Source: Owenia fusiformis
Lineage: Eukaryota > Annelida > Polychaeta > Sabellida > Oweniidae
Reading direction: 5' to 3'
Assembly: GCA_903813345.2 (NCBI GenBank)
Contig: CAIIXF020000012.1
Coordinates: 32,062,501 to 32,122,500 of the forward strand
Length of the DNA: 60,000 bases
The position numbers and the translations under genes are program-made. Shown here piece by piece: positions 1-11,997 of the stretch; the first letter of the stretch is position 1; each line of letters opens with the position of its first letter. The notes below the pieces were generated by a model, which saw only the letters and a list, made by a program, of their open reading frames with translations, was not told where the DNA came from and ran no database searches.

Positions 1-87
1 AATAGGACAAAAATGTATTCAATTGATTGGTACTCATATTAGAGATTTGTTTGGTTATGTAGGTTATGCTAACATTTTAACTTGCAG

Positions 88-3000
88 AGAACACTGTCGG
101 ATTTAGATTGAGTTCTTATAGAGATGGAGACAGTAGTGTTGCAGAGCCTTATGGATGCGTAATGTTAAATCAGAAAATGAAAGATGTTGTTCAGGTATTT
201 ATCTATATATTATAAATGGTGTAATTAGATAATGATTAAAGAGCTATGTTGGAATTGTTTTCAAATCATACAAATATGAGTGCAAAGGTTTAACTGTTAA
301 GTAACAAAAAAATTTAATAACCCAATATGTTTCAGGGCTTCCAAGAATTTATAAGAATTTCTGGGAAGGACTGTTATAAAACTGAAGTGCATTCTGGGCA
401 CTGGCGCCTTCTGCAAGTTAGGACCACTAGGAAAAATGAAGTAATGGCCATAATTGGCTTCCACCCTCAGTCTTTAACGAAGGTGGGTTTATTATACAGG
501 GTGTCCCAAATGATGGAAAAATGAAGTAATGGCCATAATTGGCTTCCACCCTCAGTCTTTAACGAAGGTGGGTTTATTATACAGGGTGTCCCAAATGATG
601 GAAAAATGAAGTAATGGCCATAATTGGCTTCCACTCTCAGTCTTTAACGAAGGTGGGTTTATTATACAGGGTGTCCCAAATGATGGAAAAATGAAGTAAT
701 GGCCATAATTGGCTTCCACTCTCAGTCTTTAACGAAGGTGGGTTTATTGTATACAGGGTGTCCCAAATGATGGAAAAATGAAGTAATGGTCATCGCGATA
801 ATTGGCTTTCACTCTCAGGTTTTGACTAAGGTCGTTGCATTATACACGGTGTCTCAAATGATGCAATTTAAGCTGATGTAACTCAATAAATAAACTAGAA
901 GAAAAATTCAGATTATTCATTTTTTGAATTGCCATTAAAACCTACGGCCTACCTCAGGTTTACCAGCCCTTGGACATGTTCATCTTCCATTTAAAAGTTA
1001 AATATACCAATCTGTTGAGATCACAGTGGATTGATTTAACTAATTATAGGAGGAGATGTTGGCTTTAAAGCAATCTATCAAGGAACACTTCACTGATGGA
1101 GATGGCAAGAAGTGTGGGATCACATCTATGTACTTGCAACAGCAAACTTCCAGGTATGTTAAAAGACAACTATCATGGGAATATATGTCACCACCACAGC
1201 TGGTTGTTGACATATTGTCATAGTCTCCAAGTTTTTTGGACTGTGTTTGGGGGGTTGCGGTCTGCATGCATTTGAAGTTTGGCAGTCAGCATCTGGAAAA
1301 AATGGCAGGTGGTGGCATTTTCATTTTAAAGCTTTGTACATCAAAAGCTATACACTTCTGGTTATCCAAAGTCATTCATGTATTTTCACGAGTGAATATT
1401 CATTGAAGGTGTTGTTGAACCTTTCACGATGATGGGCCCTACTATGTTATACTTTTCAGGATGATAGACTCCTTTTTGCACCATTATTTTTATTTATATA
1501 CATCAATGAAATGGCAATATCACCAGTTCTATTCAGTATTTTTACTCCAAATTTTGACAAGTTGTTCTAATGTGATAATCCTTACTTAAAATCATATTTC
1601 AGTGATACAATTCAAGGTATAGGTCCCGGGTGGAGGTAATTTGCAGTTTCCCCTAAAACTGCTCTTACTTATCCGTCACCAGGGGCAACATTTTCCTCTA
1701 ATATTCATGTCGGAAAAGGGTTAAGGCCTCTGTTTTTGAGATTGGCATTTGATGTTGGCATGATGGCATTAAACATCTGTAACAAAATTCAAATTTGTAA
1801 CTTGGTGAACGTTGGTGACATTTCAACACACTTTGCAAATGTGCTTTATGGTCATCTTTCTGCTGATGGGTGTGGTCTGTGCATGTGTGTATTGTATGTG
1901 TCTCTCAAGGCAAATGCCATCACAACTCTTGTCATCAAAATTTGAGGCAAACCACTAATGTTCAACTGCAAATTACTGGTCTTCCTGGCATGCCGGGTAA
2001 AGGATGAGTCTGGGAATGAGTCTGGGTATCGACTTAGAAAATATTGAAAATTGTAATGTCTGAAAAACCAACTCAATCGCACAAATTATTAAACTTCAAT
2101 ATCTTATCCTTCTTCTGAGAGTACAAAAATATCTATTTGTATCACAATTAATGAAGAATATTGGCATCAAAGACAGTGCATATCACTTTGTCAGAATTGA
2201 AAAAAAATCAATGGCAAATATTAAATGAATTATTTATGCAAAAGGTTTGAAACATATCCTCCAAAACATTGCTTACTTTCTTTGTATAGACATTGAATGG
2301 CATTTCTGGATAAGTGAATTGGTGTTTATCTGGGTAATCAAGGGATTATAGTCACTCAAAGTTACTGAGCATCCAGTTTTGAGACTTCAATTGTGTTGGT
2401 GAAGTTACACATATTTCAGTCAAATTCATGCTGAGCACAACATTCCGGTTTCAATTTTATAATCTCTATACATGACCCTGGTGATGAAGAGTCAGAATCA
2501 GTCAAAAAATCTAAACCGGAAAACTGTGCTCATTGTGAAAACTAAAAGTGAAGCAACTTTTTTTCTGATATTTCTTACATCAAATGGCAGCCATCTTGTT
2601 TTTCCCCCTTCAAATTAAACTGGCGGGAAATTCAAAAATTTGAAAAATTTTTTAATCCTTAAATATATTTCAAAAATATGATTTTCTTTTAAATTCTTCA
2701 TGGGTCTTAAGTTATTTCTTCTTTGTAAGTCATACATGTTGCCATTGATGTTTTTTTTCTATGATAATGACTATTTGTTTTTGTTAAGATACTTATTCTG
2801 ACTCTCAGCAGGGGGTTAATTATGCATCAAAACTCGTGAAAAAGTAAATATACTCATCAAATATAACTAGGACAGTAATAAAAAACATATTTAACATACA
2901 TTTGACTGAGGGACCAAAAGGGCATATACCCAGACACATCCTTTGCTCTTCAAATTGCTGCTGCAATATTTATCCTTGTGTGTCCTTTTGATTTATTTTC

Positions 3001-6000
3001 AGAGTTTCTGCTATGAGTTCTGAGGAAGAGTATGAACATATATTTGGAGAGGAACACATACATGAGAGTCTGTGTGACATGACATTCAGAATCTCACCTG
3101 ATGCATTTTTCCAAGGTAAGTACAGTAAAACCTGTCAAATATGAACACCTCTTGGGCTAGACAAAAGTGTTCAGATTAGCAGGTGTTCACATTTATGTTT
3201 TCCTTGATATATGAGTTAATGGGAGATAAAAAATATTGAGCATGAAAAAGGATTCACATTGAGAGGTGTTCAGATTAAAGAGTTGTTCAAATATAAAGGT
3301 TTTACTGTGGTCCTGATGTAATGTTACAGAAAATCTTTTAGTATTCGAGGGCATCCATAAAAGTATTGACATTTTTGAGTTTTTATCTAGTCAACCAAAA
3401 ACTTGGTATGCATCTTTGCATGTTTAACTGTCAACATCCTCCGATCACAGGGCTTCAAAATCCAGAATATATTCTTTCTTTTTACCCCCTGCGATAAGCA
3501 GTTAGCATTTCCCCGACTAAGAACTCGCAATCTGATTGGCTGTCGCAACACTGCGAGAGAAATCATGTATAAGTCATTGCATTAGATCACGTGATTCAGT
3601 TGAATCAGGCACTTCCAAATTGGTTATAGCAGGGGGAAGAAGGAGGTACGTATACTGGACACCTGCTTAGGAGGATGAACTGTCAATTATCCTTCATTTA
3701 TAAAAGCATTGGATAATGCCAAACTATAGTTGCCATAGTAACCTAGATGTGATTGAACTGGCCATACCTGTGCATTCTGGGTAATAATATAACACTAATC
3801 TCTTCATAATTCCAGTAAATACTGCTGGTGCAGAGGTGCTATATAGGAAAGTTGCAGATTGGGCGGGGATATCTCCAGAAACTACCCTTCTTGATGTGTG
3901 CTGTGGTACAGGGACTATAGGACTAACACTAGCCAAGGTATGCTTCAGCCAAAATTCAAACATGACCGTGCTCTATTCGAATTTCTCAACCAATCAGAAT
4001 GCAGCATAGCCAATATAGAACGTTCTCTAATTCTCAATAGATGCACGACCATGCTCTATTCAATCTGCAATTTGCATTGTTTTGAGTGACGTCACATCTC
4101 AGCTGCACATCTGGGGCTCTGTCCGGGATAGCTGTTCTTTTTTACTCCCTCCTCCCTCTATATTTATTTTTATTTTATCAACACCACATGTTTGCATACA
4201 CCGTATAAAATCTAAAACGGGGAGTAAAATAGAACAGCCCAAACAAATTCTAAAATTTTTCCGGCCGACTTCAGAATCTTGACAGCATGCGTATTCTTCC
4301 TTCATGCCCGTTCCACAGACACAGCTTTTACTAATTTTTATGTTTGAATAGGAATAAATAATGATAGGCCATTCAATATGGTGAAATTCAGCACTCGTTG
4401 GACAGAATGTTAGTACAAATGCACTCACCTTCGGTTCGTGCTTTGTACAACATTCTGTCCAACTCGTGCTGAATTTCACCATATTGAATGGCCTATCATT
4501 ATTTATTCCTTAAATATATATTTCATATTTGAACTCTGGACATTCTATATGCAAGAAATAAACTGTTATTGTACTCCGATAGCAACATTCAGTTTGGTAA
4601 ATCACTCATGAAACAATAAGTCTAAATGGCATTTAAAGGCCCCATATAAAGTTTAAACCACTTTGGCTTATATTGTAGTCTTACCCAATGTTATCAAAGT
4701 GTGATATGTGAAACTTTCTTTTTAAATTTCAAAAAGTGGTTTTTGATAGACTTTTTGTTCCAAAATTTGTGAATTTATTTAAAACCAACTTTTAGAGGTC
4801 ACCCATATCTTCTAATTAGCCACAATTCATACCAATGCATAGCATTCATCCTCCCATGTTTTTTGCCAAAAAAATTAAGAAAATCGGTTCATAAATAAGC
4901 GAGAAATGAACTTATCAGTGCATGAAAATGGTTCTGAGAAAAATGCATTTCAAAATTTTAGTTCTCATAGAAACCAATGGTACAATGATATCTAAAACAT
5001 AATTTATTCTTCCTTTTAACCTGGTTAGACAATCAACATTGTTTTTTTATGAAGGTCTAGCATATTTAGAAAAGATTGACATCGAAAAAAAATTTTCAAT
5101 TTTTTTCAAAAAGTTTTTGGTACCTTAGTGACATCACTAATGTTTCAAAATATTTTTGATATGCTAAAACATTGAAGTGGCCCATTAAATATGGCATTTT
5201 ATTATTGAAATAGTGTGTCCTTTGTTCAATCTTTGCATTGGTGTTAAAAAGATAATCTTTTTCGAAATGCATTAAGAAATATTTGATGATTAAGAAATTT
5301 CAACTTTTTTGAAAAATGGCGGGAAATTTGAATATTTGAGAAATGAAATGGTCACAACTTTTTTTTCAAAAATTTTTTTTTGTTCAAATATCTCTAAAAT
5401 CACTTTTTAAGTCATGACAAATAGTAAATGAATGATAAAAAAATATTTTCAAACTTTAGACGGGGACTTTAACAATAATTTTCTAATGAAAATCGTTTTT
5501 GTATTTTCATAATCTTTTCAGTATTCTAAAACATGTTTTGACTTCTCTTTAAGAATTGCTTGCGTGGATGTACATCTACATAGGGTGTCCAAAAAGTAAG
5601 AGAACTGGTGCTACCCTCTCATAAATACTGCATTGAGCATTTTCAGATTTTCACTTCAATGATATTCACGAAACACTGACTGATTTATTTATGGTTGTTA
5701 TGGTAACATGATATCACAGTACCCTTGGCAACATATTTTAACAAACAGAGTGTCAAAGTCTATTAACATTATGTATTTGCAGAAAGTAAAACATGTGAAG
5801 GGGTTTGAGATGTGCCAGCAAGCTATAGAAGATGCTAAATTCAATGCCACTCTGAATGGTAAGATGGTTGATTTAATCATCAGATTGTGTACTTTTTGAA
5901 ACAATTGTCCACAAAGGACACAACTTGATACAATATTTAAGTACAACTACCAGCTAGTAATAATATAATGTACAACTAATATTCTGAGATATTTGCTTAT

Positions 6001-7544
6001 AAATTGACTTTAATGTTTAAATACTAGTAGATGTCGCATTATACATATTGCTAGTGTCTGAAATAGCGGTCAGAGGCGGTGCATAGTGAACTTAGTTTAA
6101 TAAAGCATCCACTCATTTTAAGCCCAACACATTTCTTACTGTTTTAATATATGGTATTATATTGATATGCAATAACATTAAAGGGAGAATCAGATATAGC
6201 GAGCAGGCTAAACAAAAAATTGTTCCAATTATAGAATATTTTTGGCTCATGTCATTCCTTCTCATGTCTATTTTCTTAAAATCAAAAGAGTGCATACTTT
6301 ATTCCAGGAAAACTATAGCTTTTTACAATAATGTATTATTTTTCTATAAGAATGGTTACCATTCTTATTATTTGGGAGAATTTAAACATTTTTCACCCAT
6401 TTTTGCACTTTGAATTCATTATAACTTCACCAATTTATATCATATTGTGAATCTTTTGGGAGATATTGTATTTGATATTGTAAGGAATAGATTGGTAGGT
6501 CAATTATACACGTTGCTTGTAATTCAGATTCTGCCTTTAATAGATATTAAAAATGCTGAATTTTACTGTGGGAAGGCAGAAGATGTCATGATGGATGTCG
6601 TCAAATATCTACCAGGCTCATCCGAAGTTGTTGCAATAGTGGATCCTCCTCGGCAGGGCCTTCGTAAGTAGAATACTTCTACCTTAAAAAATAGCTGATG
6701 ATCCTCCTCGGCAGGGCCTTCGTAAGTAGAAAACTTCTAAAAGAAAACTTCTGAAAAATTGTTGATAAATCTAATACCAGTGGTTGGATTTGGTTCAGAT
6801 TTTACAACCTGATATTTCATATTCTAATGGATTATGGGCATAGGACTTTTCTGTTCTACTCAAGAAGGAATTTTCAAGATGACTGATGAGTTCAAAATGG
6901 CCACCATTCTTTGAAAGAAATATAGTTGCTTATAACTCAAGTTAATAATTTCTATTGACAATAAAGATGATCCCTATGAGTATTTTCAATGTTGTATTCA
7001 ATTATATGATATTTATATTCTTAGATTCCCGGGTTGTCCTTGCAATCAGACGTTGTCATAACTTGAAGAAATTGATCTACGTCTCCTGCAACCCTAAAGG
7101 TGCATCTGGCAATATTTTGGAGTAAGTTTAGTTCTCATTGAAGTGTTATATTAGTTATTTAGAACAATATTGTTTTAACTTATTTGCAATTAAGCAGTGC
7201 TTATTTTTTTTTTTAAGAGTGTCCCAAGCTTTTTTTTTATTAATCATCCTTATGGTAAAATACATTACAGATTTTATTCTTAATTAATGAAAACATATTT
7301 TTTACATTTATATTTGCTCATCAGTCAAGTCTTTGATGTAATCTTAAATGACCAATACATTTAAATGGCACTTTCAGTTATTGTTACCTAGAATAACATT
7401 TTCGTATGTTTCAGTCTTATGAGGCCAGTGTCTAAGAAATTCAAGAATGCTCCATTCCGATTGGTCAAAGCTGTTCCGGTAGACATGTTCCCCTATACAA
7501 ACCATTGTGAACTTATTATGCTGTTGGAGAGAGACTCTACATAA
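88..7544 (+). CDS. TRMT2A: TRMT2A-like tRNA (uracil-5-)-methyltransferase, 3' nine exons
   Basis: SAM-dependent enzyme expected to make 5-methyluridine in tRNA (TrmA/RumA-type fold). Nine exons join with matching phases: 88-194, 336-482, 1050-1153, 3003-3115, 3816-3937, 5783-5858, 6544-6663, 7025-7121, 7415-7544, giving 337 residues to a TAA stop. All introns are GT-AG. Visible motifs are the SAM-binding LLDVCCGTGTIGL (exon 5), DPPRQGL (exon 7), and YVSCNP with the catalytic Cys (exon 8). The C-terminus ends in the family pattern VPVDMFPYTNHCEL. The start and the RNA-binding N-terminal part lie upstream of the window. Exons 2 and 7 have duplicated 3' ends with extra splice donors, and a small transposon sits right behind the exon 4 donor. 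Identification from motifs and order of conserved blocks is strong; whether it is TRMT2A or TRMT2B is a little less certain. Confidence 0.93.
431..860 (+). repeat. 85-bp tandem repeat duplicating exon 2 tail and splice donor
   Basis: Five copies begin at about 431, 516, 601, 686 and 773 (period 85 bp, once 87). Each unit holds the last ~50 coding bases of TRMT2A exon 2, its donor (AAG/GTGGGT in the first four), and ~35 bp of intron containing TACAGGGTGTCCCAAA, which resembles a mariner terminus. Copies 1-4 are nearly identical; copy 5 is diverged. Since 85 is not a multiple of 3, only the first donor (482/483) keeps the known reading frame into exon 3. Confidence 0.9.
1154..3002 (+). other. 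TRMT2A intron 3, no recognised feature
   Basis: 1.85-kb intron between exons 3 and 4, donor GTATGT and acceptor TTTTCAG. It is AT-rich with scattered poly-T/poly-A runs. I see no conserved coding segment, RNA gene or clear transposon ends in it. The short open frames here have no family resemblance. Confidence 0.6.
3122..3308. mobile_element. Small TA-flanked MITE in TRMT2A intron 4
   Basis: About 187 bp bounded by inverted ends ACAGTAAAACCT and AGGTTTTACTGT, with further inverted similarity inside (ATATGAACACCTC on the left against the complement of GAGGTGTTCAGATTAAAG on the right). It has no coding capacity. The termini resemble Tc1/mariner/pogo-type non-autonomous elements, which target TA. 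The left end begins six bases into intron 4, so the element's TA boundary overlaps the GTAAGT splice donor. Confidence 0.7.
4350..4510. repeat. 161-bp near-perfect palindrome (hairpin)
   Basis: The arms run from AGGAATAAATAATGATAGG to the reverse complement CCTATCATTATTTATTCCT, about 75 bp each, with a few mismatches and a short centre around 4425-4435. It lies in TRMT2A intron 5. No protein is encoded; the open frames across it are a by-product of the symmetry. It is a candidate fold-back MITE. Confidence 0.85.
4637..5468. mobile_element. TTAA-flanked non-autonomous DNA element
   Basis: 832-bp element in TRMT2A intron 5, flanked on both sides by TTAA (4633-4636 and 5469-5472). The imperfect ~25-bp terminal inverted repeats start AGGCCCCATATAAAGTTTAA on the left and, read from the right on the other strand, AGTCCCCGTCTAAAGTTTGA. 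TTAA targets are typical of piggyBac and Kolobok elements. It is AT-rich inside with no transposase frame. Confidence 0.7.
5859..6543 (+). other. TRMT2A intron 6, nothing recognised
   Basis: 685-bp AT-rich intron with donor GTAAGA and acceptor TTTAATAG. No RNA gene, repeat array or transposon termini were identified. The phase of the exon 6/7 junction (G + AT) supports the acceptor chosen. Confidence 0.55.
6642..6740 (+). repeat. Duplicated exon 7 tail with second splice donor
   Basis: The last 22 coding bases of exon 7 with the donor GTAAGTAGAA (from 6642) recur from 6700 in the intron, a period of 58 bp; similarity runs on to ACTTCT. The first donor at 6664 gives the conserved junction into exon 8. 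Use of the second (near 6722) would add 58 nt, shift the frame and repeat the DPPRQGL-coding segment. Confidence 0.9.
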
Positions 7545-7862
7545 GGACTTTTCATAGCAAATAGGGACTTTACACCAACATAGGGACTGTGTGTGTAATC
7601 TGGACTCTTCTTCTTCATATACAAAGTGACCCCTCATCAATGTGTGGATCCTAAATGTACATATTAAAGACTCTTAACAGGGATTTGATATGTAATATGA
7701 ACTTTACTCATTCCTTAATGAATCCATTGGACTTCTCTTGAAAGCTCATCTTGATGGATCTTATATGTAAAAAGGGACCCTTCGTGAACATAGACTCGTG
7801 TACATGGGGATTCTTAACTACATAGGGACTTTCAATGTGCATGGGGACTCGATACAATCATA

Positions 7863-8846
7863 CCTATGGATTTCACATATGTAGGGGTTCCTATGGACTT
7901 CACATATGTAGGAGTTCCTATGGATTTCACATATGTAGGGGTTCCTATGGACTTCACATATGTAGGAGATCCTACGGATTTCACATATGTATGTATGTAT
8001 GAGTTCTTATGGACTTTACAAATGTAGGAGTTCCTATGGACTTCACATATGTAGGAGTTCCTATGGACTTCACATATGTAGGAGTTCCTACGGACTTCAC
8101 ATATGTAGGAGTTACTATGGACTTCACATATGTAGGAGTTCCTATGGACTTCACATATGTAGGAGTTCCTATGGATATCACATATGCAGGGGTTCCTATG
8201 GACTTCACATATGTAGGAGTTCCTATGGACTTCACATATGTAGGAGTTCCAATGGACTTCACATATGTAGGAATTCCTATGGACTTCACATATGTAGGAG
8301 TTCCTATGGATTTCACATATGTATGAGTTCTTATGGACTTTACAAATGTAGGAGTTCCTATGGACTTCACATATGTAGGAGTTCCTATGGACTTCACATA
8401 TGTAGGAGTTCCTACGGACTTCACATATGTAGGAGTTCCTACGGACTTCACATATGTAGGAGTTACTATGGACTTCACATATGTAGGAGTTACTATGGAC
8501 TTCACATATGTAGGAGTTACTACGGACTTCACATATGTAGGAGTTACTATGGACTTTACATATGTATGAGTTACTATGGACTTCACATATGTAGGAGTTA
8601 CTATGGACTTTACATATGTAGGAGTTCCTATGGACTTCACATATGTAGGGGTTCCTATGGACTTCACATATGTAGGGGTTCCTATGGACTTCACATATGT
8701 AGGGATTCCTTCCTATGGAGTTCACATATGTAGGAGTTCCTATGGACTTCACATATGTAGGGGTTCCTATGGACTTCACATATGTAGGAGTTCCTATGGA
8801 CTTCACATATGTAGGGTTTCCTATGGACTTCACATATGTAGGAGTT
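7863..8846. repeat. 27-bp minisatellite, about 36 copies
   Basis: Units such as TATGGACTTCACATATGTAG followed by GAGTTCC repeat head to tail over ~985 bp, starting ~320 bp after the TRMT2A stop, so possibly in its 3' UTR. Since 27 is a multiple of 3, long stop-free frames appear on both strands (for example MDFTYVGVP repeats on +, KSIGTPTYV repeats on -); I treat these as by-products. A variant pair (GTATGAGTTCTTATGGAC) recurs 324 bp apart (12 units), showing a block duplication inside the array. Degenerate GGGACT-type units lie upstream at ~7550-7860. Confidence 0.95.
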
Positions 8847-9013
8847 CACAAGTACATTGTGCATACTCGTGTACAAAGAGACCATACATGTACATTTCAG
8901 TATGTGGATTGAAAAGCATTTAGAGTACTGAACTCATTGCATTTTTTAAACACACTTTTTTGCAATGAACTGATTTTCAGTTATTTAAACTAGGATTAAG
9001 TTTTTTAAGGAAA

Positions 9014-9019
9014 AATAAA
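9014..9019 (+). promoter_or_regulatory. Possible polyadenylation signal (AATAAA)
   Basis: AATAAA 1.47 kb after the TRMT2A stop and past the minisatellite. If used, the minisatellite is transcribed within the 3' UTR. Only the hexamer supports this. Confidence 0.3.
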
Positions 9020-9757
9020 TATCAAGGAAACTCCCTGTAATATCTTTTGCGTATCTTTATTATGTCCCCAGCACACAGTGTCAACCTAGCTTCAAATATT
9101 TCCAGTGTCCATTAATCATCAGACAAAAGTCCAACAACCGATACAAAAGTTATACAAAACGTTATTGAAAAAGAGAGGCGAGACCATTCACTAGATATCC
9201 TTGATATAGCTGGTGCAACTTTTATTGATAAATCAGGAAAGTTGTTAGTTTATCATCTTCTTTATGTCGTGCTCTATTTACAAAACGTAATGGTTCATAT
9301 ATATTATCAACCACCGCTATATCATTTCCTCTTTTATATCGTTATTACGTTCGGGGAAGTCTCGTGAAACAGAGATAATTTTATGATTTATCATCTAGTT
9401 GTTCTTAATGTTTTCCTATTTTCAATTACCATCATATTATAAAATGAATGAAATATGACAAATTCATCCAACATGTGAATATTCAAATATAATCAAATAT
9501 TAGGCTAGAGTCAGAGATACATTTCTAAATTCCATAAGGTTGGCACAGTTTTTAATCAGTCAAGGGTTTCACGCAAGGGTTAATAGTGATCCGCATAAAG
9601 AGATATTCTATTTTATTGTACATTCAGTATTTGTTGTAATACCAAAGCCCAAATGCGTTCGCTTTTTGAGCTGTTTGACATAGTACATGTTTCAGTCTTT
9701 ACAATTGTGTAACACAAAATCAGAGTTTATCTGAATAGAGAGGTATGTATTCCAATA
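9020..9757. other. Intergenic region between TRMT2A and TLR-A
   Basis: Convergent 3' flanks. The only signal seen is a reverse-strand AATAAA (TTTATT at 9612-9617), about 140 bp downstream of the TLR-A stop and a plausible ancestral polyadenylation signal for it. Otherwise AT-rich without recognisable features. Confidence 0.5.
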
Positions 9758-11408
9758 TTAATGCATGTACTTTTTCTTCCCAAGCTCAAGTTTGAGATCT
9801 CTCCAAAAATGTCTTTGTTCTCTTTCATTCTCACTCCACTTCAGACAGAAGTTGTTTCTCACCATCAGTTTCAAAGTCTCTGACATCTCCTTCTGTGGTA
9901 TGTTCTCCATCATTATCACTATAAGCGTATGCCTTTTGCTTTGTTTCAACAAATCTATTGCAGCTTCCATCTCAAACTCATTCATGCCCTCTTTCATCCA
10001 ACCTCGCGTCACCAGAAAGATAACGTGTCGACTACGATCCATGTGTGTGAATATACCACTGAAATAAGACTCACTTCCAGTGGGAAGAATATTAATGTCA
10101 TACATCAATGTGAACTCTAAGTCTCCTTTTCCTAATTCAGGCGTCATAACATCTTGTACCCAGATTCTCTTCTCTGGGTGGTAACTGACGAATGCGTCAT
10201 ATATTTCACTTTCAAAGCCATCTATAGGAATGTATCCGTTGTGTTTTCTAGCTCTTCGTACCATTTGTCTGTATTTGATATCCTTCCAAAGATACTTAAA
10301 CAATGCTATTCCAAGTACAATGCCTAGCGCCAAAGCAGTTCCACTTAGGATACACCTATTAATGAAGAGATCTCTATTGCATACCACCCATGGTATATTT
10401 ACCTTGATTATCTCCTCATGTTCTCGTTTTGCGGGTGCCGCGCATAATTTATCATGTATCACGGCAATACCTCTGTGTCTCCTTGGACGATCACTGGGGG
10501 GTATCGTGATGCAACAACACCGTGTTGTTGCATCAAGATGGCCAGACTTCCGGTGATCGATTTTCGAACGATATTTTGTTTTCAAAATTTAAACCCATTT
10601 CTAGGACGAGTTGCTCAATAATCATACACATGCAGCTAGCGCATGATCTATATTTTGAAAAACTGTCGTTAGTATACATGTAGCATCATCAAGAAGCTAT
10701 AAATTCGCGGTTTTAATTCCTCACTATTGATGCAACAACACCACTCTGTTTATTATCGATGATACAACAACACCAATGTGCTGATGCAAAAACGCCAATA
10801 TAATGTATCATTGAACAACAAGAGAAACTGTTTTATGTCCCGTTTGCAGGTGTTGGTCGGGACATGAATAAAACGCTTGAGTCCGTGGTCCATGAATGAA
10901 ACGTATTTTGTTTGGTTTCTTAATGTATTTGTATCTGAAAAATAAAGATTATTATACGAACATTTTCTAAATTAAATGCCCTTGATTTACCGTATGGAAA
11001 TTGTATACAAATAACTAATATAATCATGGAAAGACAACAGATATCAGTCATTTTGTGTTGTTTGTACCTCAATTGAAATACTCATTTCTGATTGGTTGAT
11101 GAGCGGTCAACAATATGTACTGCTGACCGCTACTAGGTACTGTTGACCGCTACTTTTGAAAAAATGTTTTTTGAATGTTGATTTTTTTTTAATTTTGAAA
11201 AAATAAGTTGTGTAAAAAATTACAAGTATTCGACGGTTTTGAGATTTTTTGCTAAAATATGATACTTTTACTTATCAAATATGTTCACTTGATATTCGAT
11301 TATATATTCGTCCAATTATTATATTCTTCGGACTAACAAACAATTGTTCACCTCTCTATTTGGTCAACTGACCAAAGTGTATACCTCAACAGTAAACACT
11401 GAGAGTAC

Positions 11409-11441
11409 TGTTGACCTAGATCTCCGGTCTAGGTCAACAGA
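11409..11441. repeat. Short perfect inverted repeat inside the TLR-A element
   Basis: CTGTTGACCTAGA, a 7-bp loop, then TCTAGGTCAACAG. Related GTTGACC words recur at 11100-11160 and 11340-11490. Function unknown. Confidence 0.6.
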
Positions 11442-11854
11442 ACTTTCAAGGTTTACAGTATCGGTATACAATTTTGACAGTTGACCTCAAGAGAGGTCTA
11501 CAATTGTATATTGTATATCCTTTGTTATCCCACCCTAAGTATGACGTCATTTATCAAGTTGAAGAGTTGTATACGCTGCTCAGGAGTCGTGTACGCTATC
11601 CAGGAGTTGTACATCGTTCTCAAGAGTTGTATAGGATGAGTGTTGGTTTAATGATATTGCAGTTATACAATGCTATTATATAGAGGTTATTTACTAAGAG
11701 GGATTCAATATTGGTTTTATTCCGAGAGACAATATGATATGTCCCGAGGGCCCGGGGGGAATCTGGGATTACTGTACCCCTATCAGTTTACCTTTTTGGG
11801 CCCTAAATCCTATCACTTTTGTTTACCTTTTTACTTAGTCGGAGAGAACGAATC

Positions 11855-11997
11855 CACAGAGAACAATACTTCTACATGTGCACTGTGCAAGATTTCCATT
11901 AAACGTGTAACTAAACGGCCTCTCTAATAAAGTCAATTAGACGTTTTTACTCGTTGGCTCTCCAAATTGGAGGAAATAAAGAATCATATCATATCAT
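11855..11997 (+). mobile_element. Possible retroposon 3' end with ATCATATC tail
   Basis: A short segment ends in GGAGGAAATAAAGAATC followed by a repeated CATAT tail (11975-11997). Such a tail is typical of the 3' ends of some LINE/SINE families in invertebrates. It lies inside the TLR-A element, so it would be a nested insertion. No coding domain is recognisable and no target duplication was found. Confidence 0.3.

Noticed and set aside
4099-4482. 127-codon open frame on the - strand
   Set aside because: It runs across the palindrome and intronic sequence and resembles no family.
5580-5650. Mariner-like end TAGGGTGTCCAAAAAGT
   Set aside because: Only one end is visible and no partner or target duplication was found.
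7863-8846. CRISPR-like array or repeat-protein gene
   Set aside because: Units are contiguous with no unique spacers, the genome is eukaryotic, and the open frames occur on both strands because the unit is 27 bp.
11474-11927. Possible transposase pieces in the TLR-A element
   Set aside because: Two short frames with no DDE/D motif, zinc finger or other transposase signature.
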